Source: Caulobacter soli
GTDB taxonomy: Bacteria > Pseudomonadota > Alphaproteobacteria > Caulobacterales > Caulobacteraceae
NCBI RefSeq assembly: GCF_011045195.1
Contig: NZ_CP049199.1
Span: forward strand, 4,075,501 to 4,139,500
DNA length: 64,000 nt
Reading direction: 5' to 3'
This document shows positions 8,572 through 16,800 of the stretch, in pieces. Numbering within the stretch: the stretch's first letter is position 1; each line of letters starts with the position of its first letter. The position numbers and the translations under genes were made by a program. Under the pieces are notes generated by a model, which did no database searches, was not told the origin of the DNA, and worked only from the letters and a program-made list of their open reading frames with translations.

Positions 8572-8757
8572 ATGCCCCACTCCGCGCCCCGACGCGCATA
8601 CCCCGGAGGCTTGGCCTCCTAGCGCCTGATATCACGCGATGCAGGCGGATGAACAGCCGGCGTCTTCAAAGTTGCAGCGCCAAGTAGACCCGAAGCGCCC
8701 GGGTCGTTACCGTTGTGACACCATCGCCTATGAGCTCAGCAAGACGTTCGCCGCATC
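8572..8757. promoter_or_regulatory. Divergent intergenic region between the T2SS operon and a TonB/TolA-like gene
   Basis: This gap must hold the promoters for the leftward T2SS operon and the rightward gene at 8758. A perfect 6-bp stem with 3-base loop (GGAGGC TTG GCCTCC) lies near 8604-8618, close to the gspI start, and could be an operator or a leader hairpin. I could not identify a convincing -35/-10 pair. Confidence 0.35.
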
Positions 8758-9504
8758 ATGTCAGGATCCTCTCCGAACGCGCTTGACGACACTCGGATCA
8801 CAACCGTCTCGGCGCTGGCGGCCTTGAGTGGCCATGCCGTGATCATCTTGGGGGCGCTGTGGCTTGGCGCCCAAAGCCGAACCATCGTCGTCCCGCCCGG
8901 CGTGGTCGGGGTCACCCTGGTCAGCGGCGCGCCAGGCGGAGCCGCGGCGCCGGCTCTAGCCACTCATGCGACAGCCACATCTGCGGCGCCCACTGTGGCT
9001 TCGCAAGCTCCCGCCCCGGACGCTTCTAGCGGCGAACGCCTCGATCGCCTCATCGCGCCGGACACCGCCACCCCCCCCTCGACCTCAGCGAAAGCCGAGC
9101 GGTCGTCCGCCAATAGCGAGGCGGATGCGGCGACAGCCTTAAGCGCCTCCGGGTCCAGCCGGGCCGACCGGGGGTTGGGCCAGGGTGAAAGCGCCGAGGG
9201 CGTCGACCTCTACGCCGCCGCGTCCCTGCCGAACGTGGGCGCTCGCCCCGCCTCACCGCCGGCCGGCGATCTCTGGAAGAAGGTGGCGCCGTGCTGGCGC
9301 CCAGCGGCGGCACGCAAAGCGACACTCTTGATCGAGCTTGGTCCCGACGGCCATCTGGTCGGCCTGCCTAAGGCCGTCCGCAAGATCTCCGCCCCCGCCG
9401 ATCCGCAACTGCTGCTCGCTGAACGCGCCGGTGTCCGTGCCGTGCAGGCCTGCGCGCCTTACGAAGATCTGGCTGACCGGGCTTGGCGGGTGACGTTTCC
9501 GTAG
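8758..9504 (+). CDS. TonB/TolA-like envelope protein
   Basis: 248 residues with the classical TonB/TolA build: short cytoplasmic start, one membrane anchor (LAALSGHAVIILGALWLGAQ, ~20-40), a long Ala/Pro/Ser/Thr-rich low-complexity spacer (~50-165), and a small C-terminal alpha/beta domain (LWKKVAPCWRPAAARKATLLIELGPDGHLVG...AVQACAPYEDLADRAWRVTFP) resembling the TolA/TonB C-terminal fold with its paired cysteines (APCW and QACAPY). It is divergent from the T2SS operon; a role in energising or bracing the envelope near the secretin is only inference. Its end is followed within about 15 bp by a transposase remnant. Confidence 0.65.
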   Translation: MSGSSPNALDDTRITTVSALAALSGHAVIILGALWLGAQSRTIVVPPGVVGVTLVSGAPGGAAAPALATHATATSAAPTVASQAPAPDASSGERLDRLIAPDTATPPSTSAKAERSSANSEADAATALSASGSSRADRGLGQGESAEGVDLYAAASLPNVGARPASPPAGDLWKKVAPCWRPAAARKATLLIELGPDGHLVGLPKAVRKISAPADPQLLLAERAGVRAVQACAPYEDLADRAWRVTFP

Positions 9505-9519
9505 AACGGAGTTTGGCAG

Positions 9520-9945
9520 GTATGAATTTTCCGGCTCGGCCCGCTCTCGTGCAATCGACTTGAGACGGTAGAGGTCGCTGAACTTCAGTTCTTTCGACGC
9601 AGCGGCGGTCGCGCCGGCGTTGCACCACAAGGCCGAGAACCTCGCCCACGTCGTCGACGGCGCGCCACAGTCACATGCGCCTGCCACCGACATCGCAAAC
9701 CGTCTCGTCCAGATGCCAATGCGGTGACCGCGCGGGCTGCCACTGCTTCAGGTTCCGGGTGATCTGTGTTCCGAACTTGAGCGTCCAGCAACGGATGGTC
9801 TCGTAGCTGACCTCGATGCCACGTTCAGCCAGCAGTTCCTCGACGTCCGGGAGTTCAGACTGAAGCGGAAACGAACCCAGACAGCGTGGCGGATAACATC
9901 GACGAGGAACCGGGGACGCTTGAACGAAAGGGCGCGCCTGCCGCG
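9520..9945 (-). pseudogene. IS6-family transposase remnant (copy 1)
   Basis: On the minus strand, fragments in two frames match an IS6/IS26-type transposase. An N-terminal piece (ALSFKRPRFLVDVIRHAVW) is in one frame; DVEELLAERGIEVSYETIRCW and later SPHWHLDE, GGRRM and VDDVGEVLGLVVQRRRDR are in another. The first shift falls near 9860, and the C-terminal part decays after QRRRDR into a short, partly recognisable tail. The DDE core is therefore incomplete and the element is dead. No terminal inverted repeats or target duplication could be assigned. It lies directly after the TonB-like gene. Confidence 0.75.
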
Positions 9946-10037
9946 CTCCTCTGCCCTGGCAGCTGTTGCGGGCCCAGGCGCCGAGCCCGTCGATCAACAC
10001 GACATGGCGGCGATTGGCCCGACGGCGCCGGACCGTC

Positions 10038-11438
10038 CTATCTTGGAGACTCGAATAGAGGGGGCGGCACTGTCCCGGAGAGTGAGTTTGCAAGACCGGG
10101 GATCGGTTGGTCGCTTACCGGCCCAGTGTACAGATCCGATGTCGTTGGCAAGGTCATTGAAGGCTGCTCGGCAGTGGGGGCCTGCGCCGCCGCCATCGGG
10201 AAGATGTTTGTCGTCGCCGATTTGGTCGAGTTGGTTGCTCTGAGCACAGCGACGCTGGGGACGCGTTCCAGGTAGACGCCGTCAGGAGCAATTCCGAGCA
10301 GGTCGGGCTTGCCGTCGCCATCGACGTCGCCAACGAGACGAGGCTGCGTCGCCTGCGCGCCCCACCCCATCCCAGAAACGAATTTTGTCGTATAGGCCTG
10401 CCACATCGCGAACGTTCCGTTGGGCTGACCCGCCGACACATAGACGTAGTTGCTGCCGAAACCGACAATATCGGCCAAGCCATCGCCCGTTACGTCCCGC
10501 ACATAGCGGGGGTAGGTGTTGAAGTCCGTCCACCCGCCTGTCGCCTGGCCAAAGCCGGCGATGGCCTTGAAGGCCGTAGCGAAGGTGCCGTTGGCCTGCC
10601 CCAAGGCGACATAGACGCCGTCCGATGCAAAGCCGACGAGGTCGGGATATCGATCACCATTCACATCAGCCACCGTACGGGGCGTCAGGTTCTGACTTGT
10701 CCATCCCTGCGAGCTCGTGAACTGGGTGCTTGCGGCCGTCTCGACACCAAAGCCACCCGACGATTGCGCCAAGGCGACCCAGACATAATCGCTGGCGATG
10801 GCGATCAGGTCGGCGTGTCCGTCGCGATTCATATCCGCCATGAAACGGGGGAGCGTGTCCTGGCTGGTCCAACCACCGTTGTATCCAAAGCCGTTCGCGG
10901 CTTTGGAAGCAGTTGCGAATGTGCCGTCCGCCTGGCCCAGGCCGACATAGATTCCGTCATTGGCAAAGCCGACGATATCGGCTTTGCCGTCGCCATTCAC
11001 GTCCGCCGCCATGCGTGGAAAGACAGTGTTGCTCGTCCAGCCAAAGGCCAAAGTCATACTGGTCGTCGCGGTGACAGGATAGGCGAAGGCGCCATTGGCT
11101 TGGCCCAGCGCGACGAAGACATAGTTGCCGCCGAAGCCGATTATATCGTCGCGGCCATCGCCGTTCACGTCGGCCAAAAGCCGTGGATTGACGACTTGGT
11201 CAGTCCAGCCGCCAGACGCGGCGCTAGATCCGAAATACGGACTGGCCCGCGCACCCGCCCGCACTTGGATGCGATTTCCTGCCGCATCATAGGTGTATGA
11301 AACGGTCTCGTTCGCGCTGGAAACCGAAATGAGCTGACCTTGCGCGTCATAGGCGTATTCTGTTGTTGCCTGAGCTTGCGCTGTGGTCGCCACAAGCGCC
11401 ATCAACGACAAAAAACGCAATGGTCTCATCGGGGTCAT
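10038..11438 (-). CDS. Secreted YD-repeat plus FG-GAP/VCBS beta-propeller protein
   Basis: 466 residues. A Sec signal (MRPLRFLSLMALVATTAQAQA) is followed by two YD-type motifs (YAYDAQGQLISV and YTYDAAGNRIQV), then six tandem repeats of about 56 residues. Each repeat has GWT..., a calcium-loop motif of the DVNGDGxxD type, a GF/IG step and a YVxxALGQ-like strand, as in FG-GAP/VCBS propeller blades. Odd repeats favour GNYVFVALGQ and even ones DGIYVGLGQ, so the array looks built from a two-blade unit. The last ~70 residues are Pro/Thr-rich. It lies between two IS6 remnants and near the Rhs gene. The function is unknown; an extracellular calcium-stabilised binding protein is likely. Confidence 0.75.
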   Translation of the reverse strand: MTPMRPLRFLSLMALVATTAQAQATTEYAYDAQGQLISVSSANETVSYTYDAAGNRIQVRAGARASPYFGSSAASGGWTDQVVNPRLLADVNGDGRDDIIGFGGNYVFVALGQANGAFAYPVTATTSMTLAFGWTSNTVFPRMAADVNGDGKADIVGFANDGIYVGLGQADGTFATASKAANGFGYNGGWTSQDTLPRFMADMNRDGHADLIAIASDYVWVALAQSSGGFGVETAASTQFTSSQGWTSQNLTPRTVADVNGDRYPDLVGFASDGVYVALGQANGTFATAFKAIAGFGQATGGWTDFNTYPRYVRDVTGDGLADIVGFGSNYVYVSAGQPNGTFAMWQAYTTKFVSGMGWGAQATQPRLVGDVDGDGKPDLLGIAPDGVYLERVPSVAVLRATNSTKSATTNIFPMAAAQAPTAEQPSMTLPTTSDLYTGPVSDQPIPGLANSLSGTVPPPLFESPR

Positions 11439-11660
11439 ATCGGACGCGCCAAATCAGCGCTCGGAAGCAGCGGAGCAATCGTACAAAACCTGCGCATACC
11501 CGCAGCGCCCTCTCTGTGCATGGTCAAGCTTGATTACACCCAGACGCGAAACTCGCGATACGGTTCAATGAACGTTGAGAGATTTTCCTGATGAGATGCA
11601 GGGCCTGAGGATTGTCAGGTTGATTCGCTCGGGCGCAATTATTCCCGAGCAGCCGCCGCC
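11439..11660. other. Intergenic region upstream of the FG-GAP gene
   Basis: About 220 bp between the start of the FG-GAP gene and the end of the second IS6 remnant. It presumably contains the promoter of the FG-GAP gene. I see no convincing promoter motif, repeat or further gene. Confidence 0.3.
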
Positions 11661-12005
11661 TCAAACGACTGCTCCGCTCCAGATGCGCATAGCTTCGCCG
11701 CGGAACCGGCGAAGGGTCTGGCGACGGTGCGGGTCGCCGGCGCTGCAGTCCCTGGCGATCTGCAGGCCAAACTTGATCGTCCAGCAGCGGATAGTCTCGT
11801 AGCTGACCTCGATTCCACGCTCCGCCAGCAGTTCCTCGGCATCACGGCGGCTCAGGGTGAAGCGGAAATAGAGCCAAACAGCGTAGCGAATGACCTTGGC
11901 CGGAAATCGGTGACGCTTGAAGGATAAGGCACGCATGGCGCGTCCTGCCGCTTCCAACAAGTCCCGTCCAGCTAGAGCTGCCTCGCAGCACTTCAGTGCG
12001 ATCGG
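11661..12005 (-). pseudogene. IS6-family transposase remnant (copy 2), inserted in the orphan Rhs tip
   Basis: A minus-strand reading frame starts MRALSFKRHRFPAKVIRYAVWLYFRF, continues RRDAEELLAERGIEVSYETIRCWTIKFGLQIAR, then loses transposase similarity within about 10 residues. This is the N-terminal HTH part of an IS6-family transposase; the whole DDE domain is gone. It points the same way as the remnant at 9520-9945. Its upstream end runs straight into the broken Rhs core: the Rhs reading YAYVGNDP changes at about 12005 into sequence leading to this transposase start. Confidence 0.75.
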
Positions 12006-12778
12006 GTCGTTCCCTACATAGGCGTACTAGTTCAGACCCGTCCCATACCCAGTCGGATCAGTTTGTAGAAACCGTCCCAAGGTCGGCGAGTAGATGCGGG
12101 CCTTGTAGTTGTAGAGATCGCCCAACTCCGGCATTCGCATCTGGCCGGTGTACCCGAAGCGCCCCGGGTTGCCTGAGCCGATGCCGTACTCATCATAACT
12201 GTTGGGAGTCTGGGCCGCGCCCGTGGCGTCGCTGGACGAGACGATCGAGCCCTGGGCGTCCGACATCAGCCAGCGCTTCTGGGTCAGGTCTGCGCCCTCA
12301 TAAGTGATGATCGGATCGTCGGCCCCGGGACCGTTGACATAGCGGCGCAGGAGCAAGCCGATGCCGCCATATTCGGCCACCACGTCGACGTCATCGTAGG
12401 CGAAGTAGACCGACGCGCCGCTGACCGGAATGATCGCCGACAGCCGCCCCAGCGGGTCGTAGAGCAACTGACCGTCGCTGGTCGAGATCAGGCGGTTTTC
12501 GATGTCATAGGCATAGGTCTTGGCGCCGCTGGAGGTCAGGTTGCCTCGGGCGTCATAGCCATAGGCCTCGCTGGCGGTCCCGACGCTGCTGGTCACCTGG
12601 TTGAGGCCGTTGACGCCATAGCTCCGGCTCGATTGGCTCCCGCTCCAATCATAGAGCGCCGAGTTGGCGCTGGCTCGTCTGATGACCTGGTTGGCCGGAT
12701 TGTAGTCGTAGCTCCAGGTCTGGTCCTGCGCCGTTCCGGCCAGGTCATGCGTCAGGGTCTTCAGCCGTGAGGCGCCGT
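12006..12778 (-). pseudogene. Orphan Rhs core fragment, broken at both ends
   Basis: Minus-strand sequence encoding the last ~250 residues of an Rhs core, ending GRFLQTDPTGYGTGLN, then a stop, then YAYVGNDP. It matches the C-terminal core of the intact rhs gene without indels over 717 bp (12062-12778 versus 14448-15164, offset 2386). The codon that is TGG in the intact gene (14413-14415) is TAG here (12027-12029). The tip is lost to the IS6 remnant, and at 12778 the core breaks off inside the segment that in the intact gene reads YDGASRLKTL. It resembles the displaced core-plus-tip cassettes found next to rhs loci, here inactivated. Confidence 0.85.
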
Positions 12779-12956
12779 GACAGCTGGCGGCTCAGGAACC
12801 GCGCCTGACCGGCGCGCCCAGCGTCATCCACAACTTGTTCAACCTCCCCCAGATCCCCTCCGGGCAGATGATCGATCAGTGGCTCACTAGGCGGCGACGC
12901 GCTGCGCTAGCTGATCGCTACGCGCCTCGCCGCCGGTCCGGGAACAGAGCGTAGAG
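12779..12956. other. Unassigned junction sequence beside the orphan Rhs core
   Basis: The plus strand can be read as a ~50-residue open frame (QLAAQEPRLTGAPSVIHNLF ... then SGQMIDQWLTRRRRAALADR) that starts exactly where Rhs similarity stops. I do not recognise it. It may be the end of another mobile-element gene that came in with the IS21-like end just to the right. Confidence 0.3.
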
Positions 12957-13012
12957 GGGTCAATTTTGGACGCCGATCGGGGGTCAGTTTTGAACGCCGT
13001 TTGACAGCCCCG
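12957..13012. mobile_element. IS21-type terminal repeat remnant
   Basis: Two tandem ~24-bp repeats (GGGGTCAATTTTGGACGCC then GGGGTCAGTTTTGAACGCC) are followed by TTTGACA. IS21-family ends carry multiple transposase-binding repeats of this kind and terminate with TGTCAA on the outside. No istA or istB reading frame remains near it, so only an end survives. Confidence 0.55.
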
Positions 13013-13037
13013 ACCATGCCGAGCCCCTGCCAGGCCG

Positions 13038-13347
13038 CTAAACCGGTGCCTCGCACGGTGGATCAGCAACCACGCCCCGGCCGCCACGTGGCGTCGCCCA
13101 GCCGGCGATGATCGCCGCCACCTCGGGCCGGACGATCAGCAGCGCCTCGTCACGCGTCATGCCCGGGATCCGCAGCAGGCGGGCGTAGTCGGTGAAGGCG
13201 TGGCGGACGTGGGCCTGAGCCACCAGACCGAAGGCCTGGCCGATCGTCACCGGCTCGCCCCATTCCCGGGGCCGCCAGCAGCTCGACCAGGTGCGCCAGG
13301 ACCTCGGGCGGGCAAAGGCCGTGCCTGGCCCTCACATGCCCCTCCAC
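13038..13347 (-). pseudogene. DUF2293-like small gene with a probable frameshift
   Basis: The 70-residue open frame from 13250 (TIGQAFGLVAQAHVRHAFTD, LLRIPGMTRDEALLIVRPEV, AAIIAGW) resembles the C-terminal half of DUF2293 proteins (HIRHxxTxYDxLL...DRDEAR). An upstream stretch in another frame (RARHGLCPPEVLAHLVELLA) looks like its N-terminal part, joined if one base near 13260 is removed. It is either a one-base broken gene or a truncated remnant. The family's function is not known to me. Confidence 0.4.
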
Positions 13348-13429
13348 GGCCGCGCGCGGAAAGCTCGTGCAGCCTCAGCCGACCTTCACCACCACAAACG
13401 CCGTCATCTCCCCCAGTTACGGCGCCCTG

Positions 13430-13822
13430 TCACCGTACTCCCGCTCTCCGCTTGACCAGTAGGCCGCCCAACAAACAAAGACAGACCACAAACGCCGCCG
13501 GCGTGGTGAGAGCTTGGTACCAAGCAGCAAGTTCCCAATAAATATCAAATTCTCTTATTTTTAGCCAATCAACTTCCAACCATCGAACAAAGTTAATATT
13601 GATTACTACAAATAAATAAGAAAGAATAGTTGATATAATTAACATTATCCACAAGTTCAGCCTCTGATATATCCCATTTATCCCATATATGACACCAGCA
13701 GGAATAAAAACGATCAGCATTGTACTCATCTCTCCTAGAGATGAATCTACAATATGTAAAACAGTCTCGATTGCCAAAAACAAAAGTGGCGACGCAAGAG
13801 CGGTCAAATGTCTCTTTTTCAT
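13430..13822 (-). CDS. Probable immunity protein of the Rhs toxin, four-helix membrane protein
   Basis: 130 residues starting MKKRHLTALASPLLFLAIET, with hydrophobic helices at about 8-25, 33-51, 57-77 and 105-125 and a basic C-terminus (KRRAGVR). The ATG at 13822 overlaps the rhs stop by 4 bp (ATGA), so it is translationally coupled to the toxin tip. The DNA is strikingly AT-rich next to the GC-rich core, as is common for polymorphic toxin tips and their immunity genes. I know no homologue by eye. A membrane-embedded immunity protein suggests the toxin acts at the inner membrane or in the periplasm. The role is inferred from position only. Confidence 0.65.
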   Translation of the reverse strand: MKKRHLTALASPLLFLAIETVLHIVDSSLGEMSTMLIVFIPAGVIYGINGIYQRLNLWIMLIISTILSYLFVVININFVRWLEVDWLKIREFDIYWELAAWYQALTTPAAFVVCLCLLGGLLVKRRAGVR

Positions 13823-16800
13823 TTCGCTATACCGTCCACATGACCCGGATTGCAAAACATTGGATACTTATCACAAGAAAATACTGAGGGCTGACCTCGG
13901 CCTTCGCCGGACGTCGGAAATTTCATCTCGCTCCATGCAGAAGATTTTTCCATAAATGAAACGCTATCAGATGGATTGACAGTGTCCGGAAAAGATATGC
14001 CGCCAGCAACCAGAGCGTCGTGAACAAGATCACCACAGTTACACCAAGCCACATTATAGGTTTTGAGAAGTTCCTGATGCGCCGCATCCATCATCTTAGC
14101 ATCCTGCGTGCCAGACGAAGCCACTCTGTAGGCGGTATCGTATCTACGGAACAGATTATCCTTCTTTAGGAAATCGTTAAGCGATCCCTTGAACTTAGCA
14201 GTGGTGTACTTTGGCGGCCCTTGGGCAGCGTTGCGCTTGTCCAAAGAGCCATCTTTGGAGAAATACTTCCACCCCCCCTTATCACTGCCTATAATTATCG
14301 CCTGATGGTCAGCCCTCGGGGCCCACCATGGGCTGAAGCGATCATTTAAGACAATGGCGTCTCGTCCATCGGCATCGACTTTATTCAGAGGGTCATTGCC
14401 CACATAAGCGTACCAGTTGAGCCCATCGTCATAGCCTGTGGGGTCGGTTTGTAGAAACCGTCCCAAGGTCGGCGAGTAGATGCGGGCCTTGTAGTTGTAG
14501 AGATCGCCCAACTCCGGCATTCGCATCTGGCCGGTGTACCCGAAGCGCCCCGGGTTGCCTGAGCCGATGCCGTACTCATCATAACTGTTGGGAGTCTGGG
14601 CCGCGCCCGTGGCGTCGCTGGACGAGACGATCGAGCCCTGGGCGTCCGACATCAGCCAGCGCTTCTGGGTCAGGTCTGCGCCCTCATAAGTGATGATCGG
14701 ATCGTCGGCCCCGGGACCGTTGACATAGCGGCGCAGGAGCAAGCCGATGCCGCCATATTCGGCCACCACGTCCGAGCCGTCGTAAGCGAAGTAGACCGGC
14801 GCGCCGCTGACCGGGACGATCGCCGACAATCGGCCCAGCGGGTCGTAGAGCAACTGACCGTCGCTGGTCGAGATCAGGCGGTTTTCGACGTCATAGGCAT
14901 AGGTCTTGGCGCCGCTGGAGGTCAGGTTGCCTCGGGCGTCATAGCCATAGGCCTCGCTGGCGGTCCCGACGCTGCTGGTCACCTGGTTGAGGCCGTTGAC
15001 GCCATAGCTCCGGCTCGATTGGCTCCCGCTCCAATCATAGAGCGCCGAGTTGGCGCTGGCTCGTCTGATGACCTGGTTGGCCGGATTGTAGTCGTAGCTC
15101 CAGGTCTGGTCCTGCGCCGTTCCGGCCAGGTCATGCGTCAGGGTCTTCAGCCGTGAGGCGCCGTCATAGCCGTAGCGCTGCTCGGTCCCGTTGGCGTAGT
15201 GCAGCATCGCGCGGCGACCCAGGTCGTCATAGGCATAGGTCGCCAGGTTGACGGACGTGCCCGCCCCCTCCCAGATCCCGGTCAGCTCGCCCAAGGTATC
15301 GTAGGTGTAGGTCAGGGTAGCGTTGTTGGGGTAGGTCACCGAGGTGCGACGACCGGCCTGATCGCAGGTGGCCCCAACCCCGTAGCTGGAGTTGGGCGCG
15401 CCAGGACTGACCCGGGTGACCAGGCAGCCCAAGGCGTCGTAGGTCATCGTGGCGATATTGACCTGGCTGGCGCCGGTGGGCCCCACGGCGATCTGGCGAT
15501 CCAGGTTGTCGTAGCCGTATGTGATGTCGGGCCAGGCGTCGGGTAGGTCCTTCAGGACCATTCGGCCGAGCGCGTCATAGCCAAAGCCGATCGTCTTGCC
15601 GTCGCGCCGCCGCCAGCTGGTGCGGTTGCCCGCCTCGTCGTAGCCATAAGTCTCGTAGTCGCTGCTGGAGCTGCCCCCGCCCGAGGCGTTGGGATAGCGG
15701 ACACTGGCTAGGCGATCGAGCGCGTCATAGGCGTAGGTCGTCAGGTTGCCGTTGCCGTCGGCGACCGTCTGCTCCTGGCCGTTGAGGGTGTAGGTGACGG
15801 TCTTTTCCACCCGCGGCGTGGCGCTGAGATAGCCGGAGGTAACGCGGGTCAGCCGGCCGATCGCGTCATATTCGCTGTAGGTGATGCGGTCCTGGCCATA
15901 GGCTCCCGCCGTGCTCGGGTCGCAGGCGGACAGAGGCAGGCTGGAGAACACCGCCGGGTTCATCCGCATGGCCTGGCACTGCGGGCGTCCCAGCTGGTCG
16001 TAACTGACTTGGCTGATGTTGCTGGTCTCGCCAAAGCCGACATTGACCACCATGCGCGGGCGCGCCTGGTCGTCGTAATAGGTCTGAACGCTCTGCAGCG
16101 AACCAAAGGTGGCAAGGCCGATATCGCTCGGGCTGGAGGCCTGGCCGTGCTCCACCAGGCTGACCTGGCCGTCGGCCCGATAGGTTGTCTTGGTCGCCCG
16201 GGCTTTCAGCGGTCCGGCGCCGTCCGGATCGGGCGTCACCTCGGCGATCGGCCAGCGCGAGGCGTCGTAGGCCGCGCGAGTGGTGTCGTCCGCGCCTGGT
16301 AGCGGCCCATCGATCGCCACCACGTCGCCGCGATCGTTGTAGGCATAGCTGGTCGTCGCCGACAGCGCGCCATTGCCCGAGCGCACGGTCTTGGACAGCA
16401 GCCGCACATTGTTGGGCTGGGCGCTGTCTTCGTAGCTGTAGGCCGTGACGACCTCGTCGGCCGTGCCGATGCAGGCCGGCGCGGCCCCGGCCATGCAGGT
16501 CGAGACCCGGGTCACGCGCCACACCGGCGCGGCCGCCGCCTGCATCACCCCGTCTCGCACGTACCTCGCGGTGAACTGACCGTAGGCGTAACGGGTCTGG
16601 GGCCGAACCCCATTGGCCGCCGCCGGTCGCGTCACCGTCAGCACCCCGCCGTGCGTGGCGTCATAGGTGTAGTCGGTCTGGTTGGCGCGCGCGTCCCGCA
16701 CCCAGTCGAGTTGATCGCAGACATTGGCGTGGCAGGTGTAGGCCGCGCGCACGACGGTGGCGCCGGCCACCGCCGTCACCTCCGGATCGACGCCGGCCGG

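Noticed and set aside
10066..10080. GGCACTGTCCCGGAG, similar to the start of an IS6/IS26 terminal repeat
   Set aside because: It points rightwards into the FG-GAP gene, away from the transposase remnant on its left, and no matching opposite end was found, so it is likely coincidental.
12887..13087. A 66-codon minus-strand frame spanning the IS21-like end
   Set aside because: It translates straight through the terminal repeats and has no family-like sequence.
13500..14300. AT-rich DNA considered as a CRISPR array or prophage remnant
   Set aside because: There are no regularly spaced repeats and no phage genes; the AT bias is explained by the toxin tip and immunity gene.
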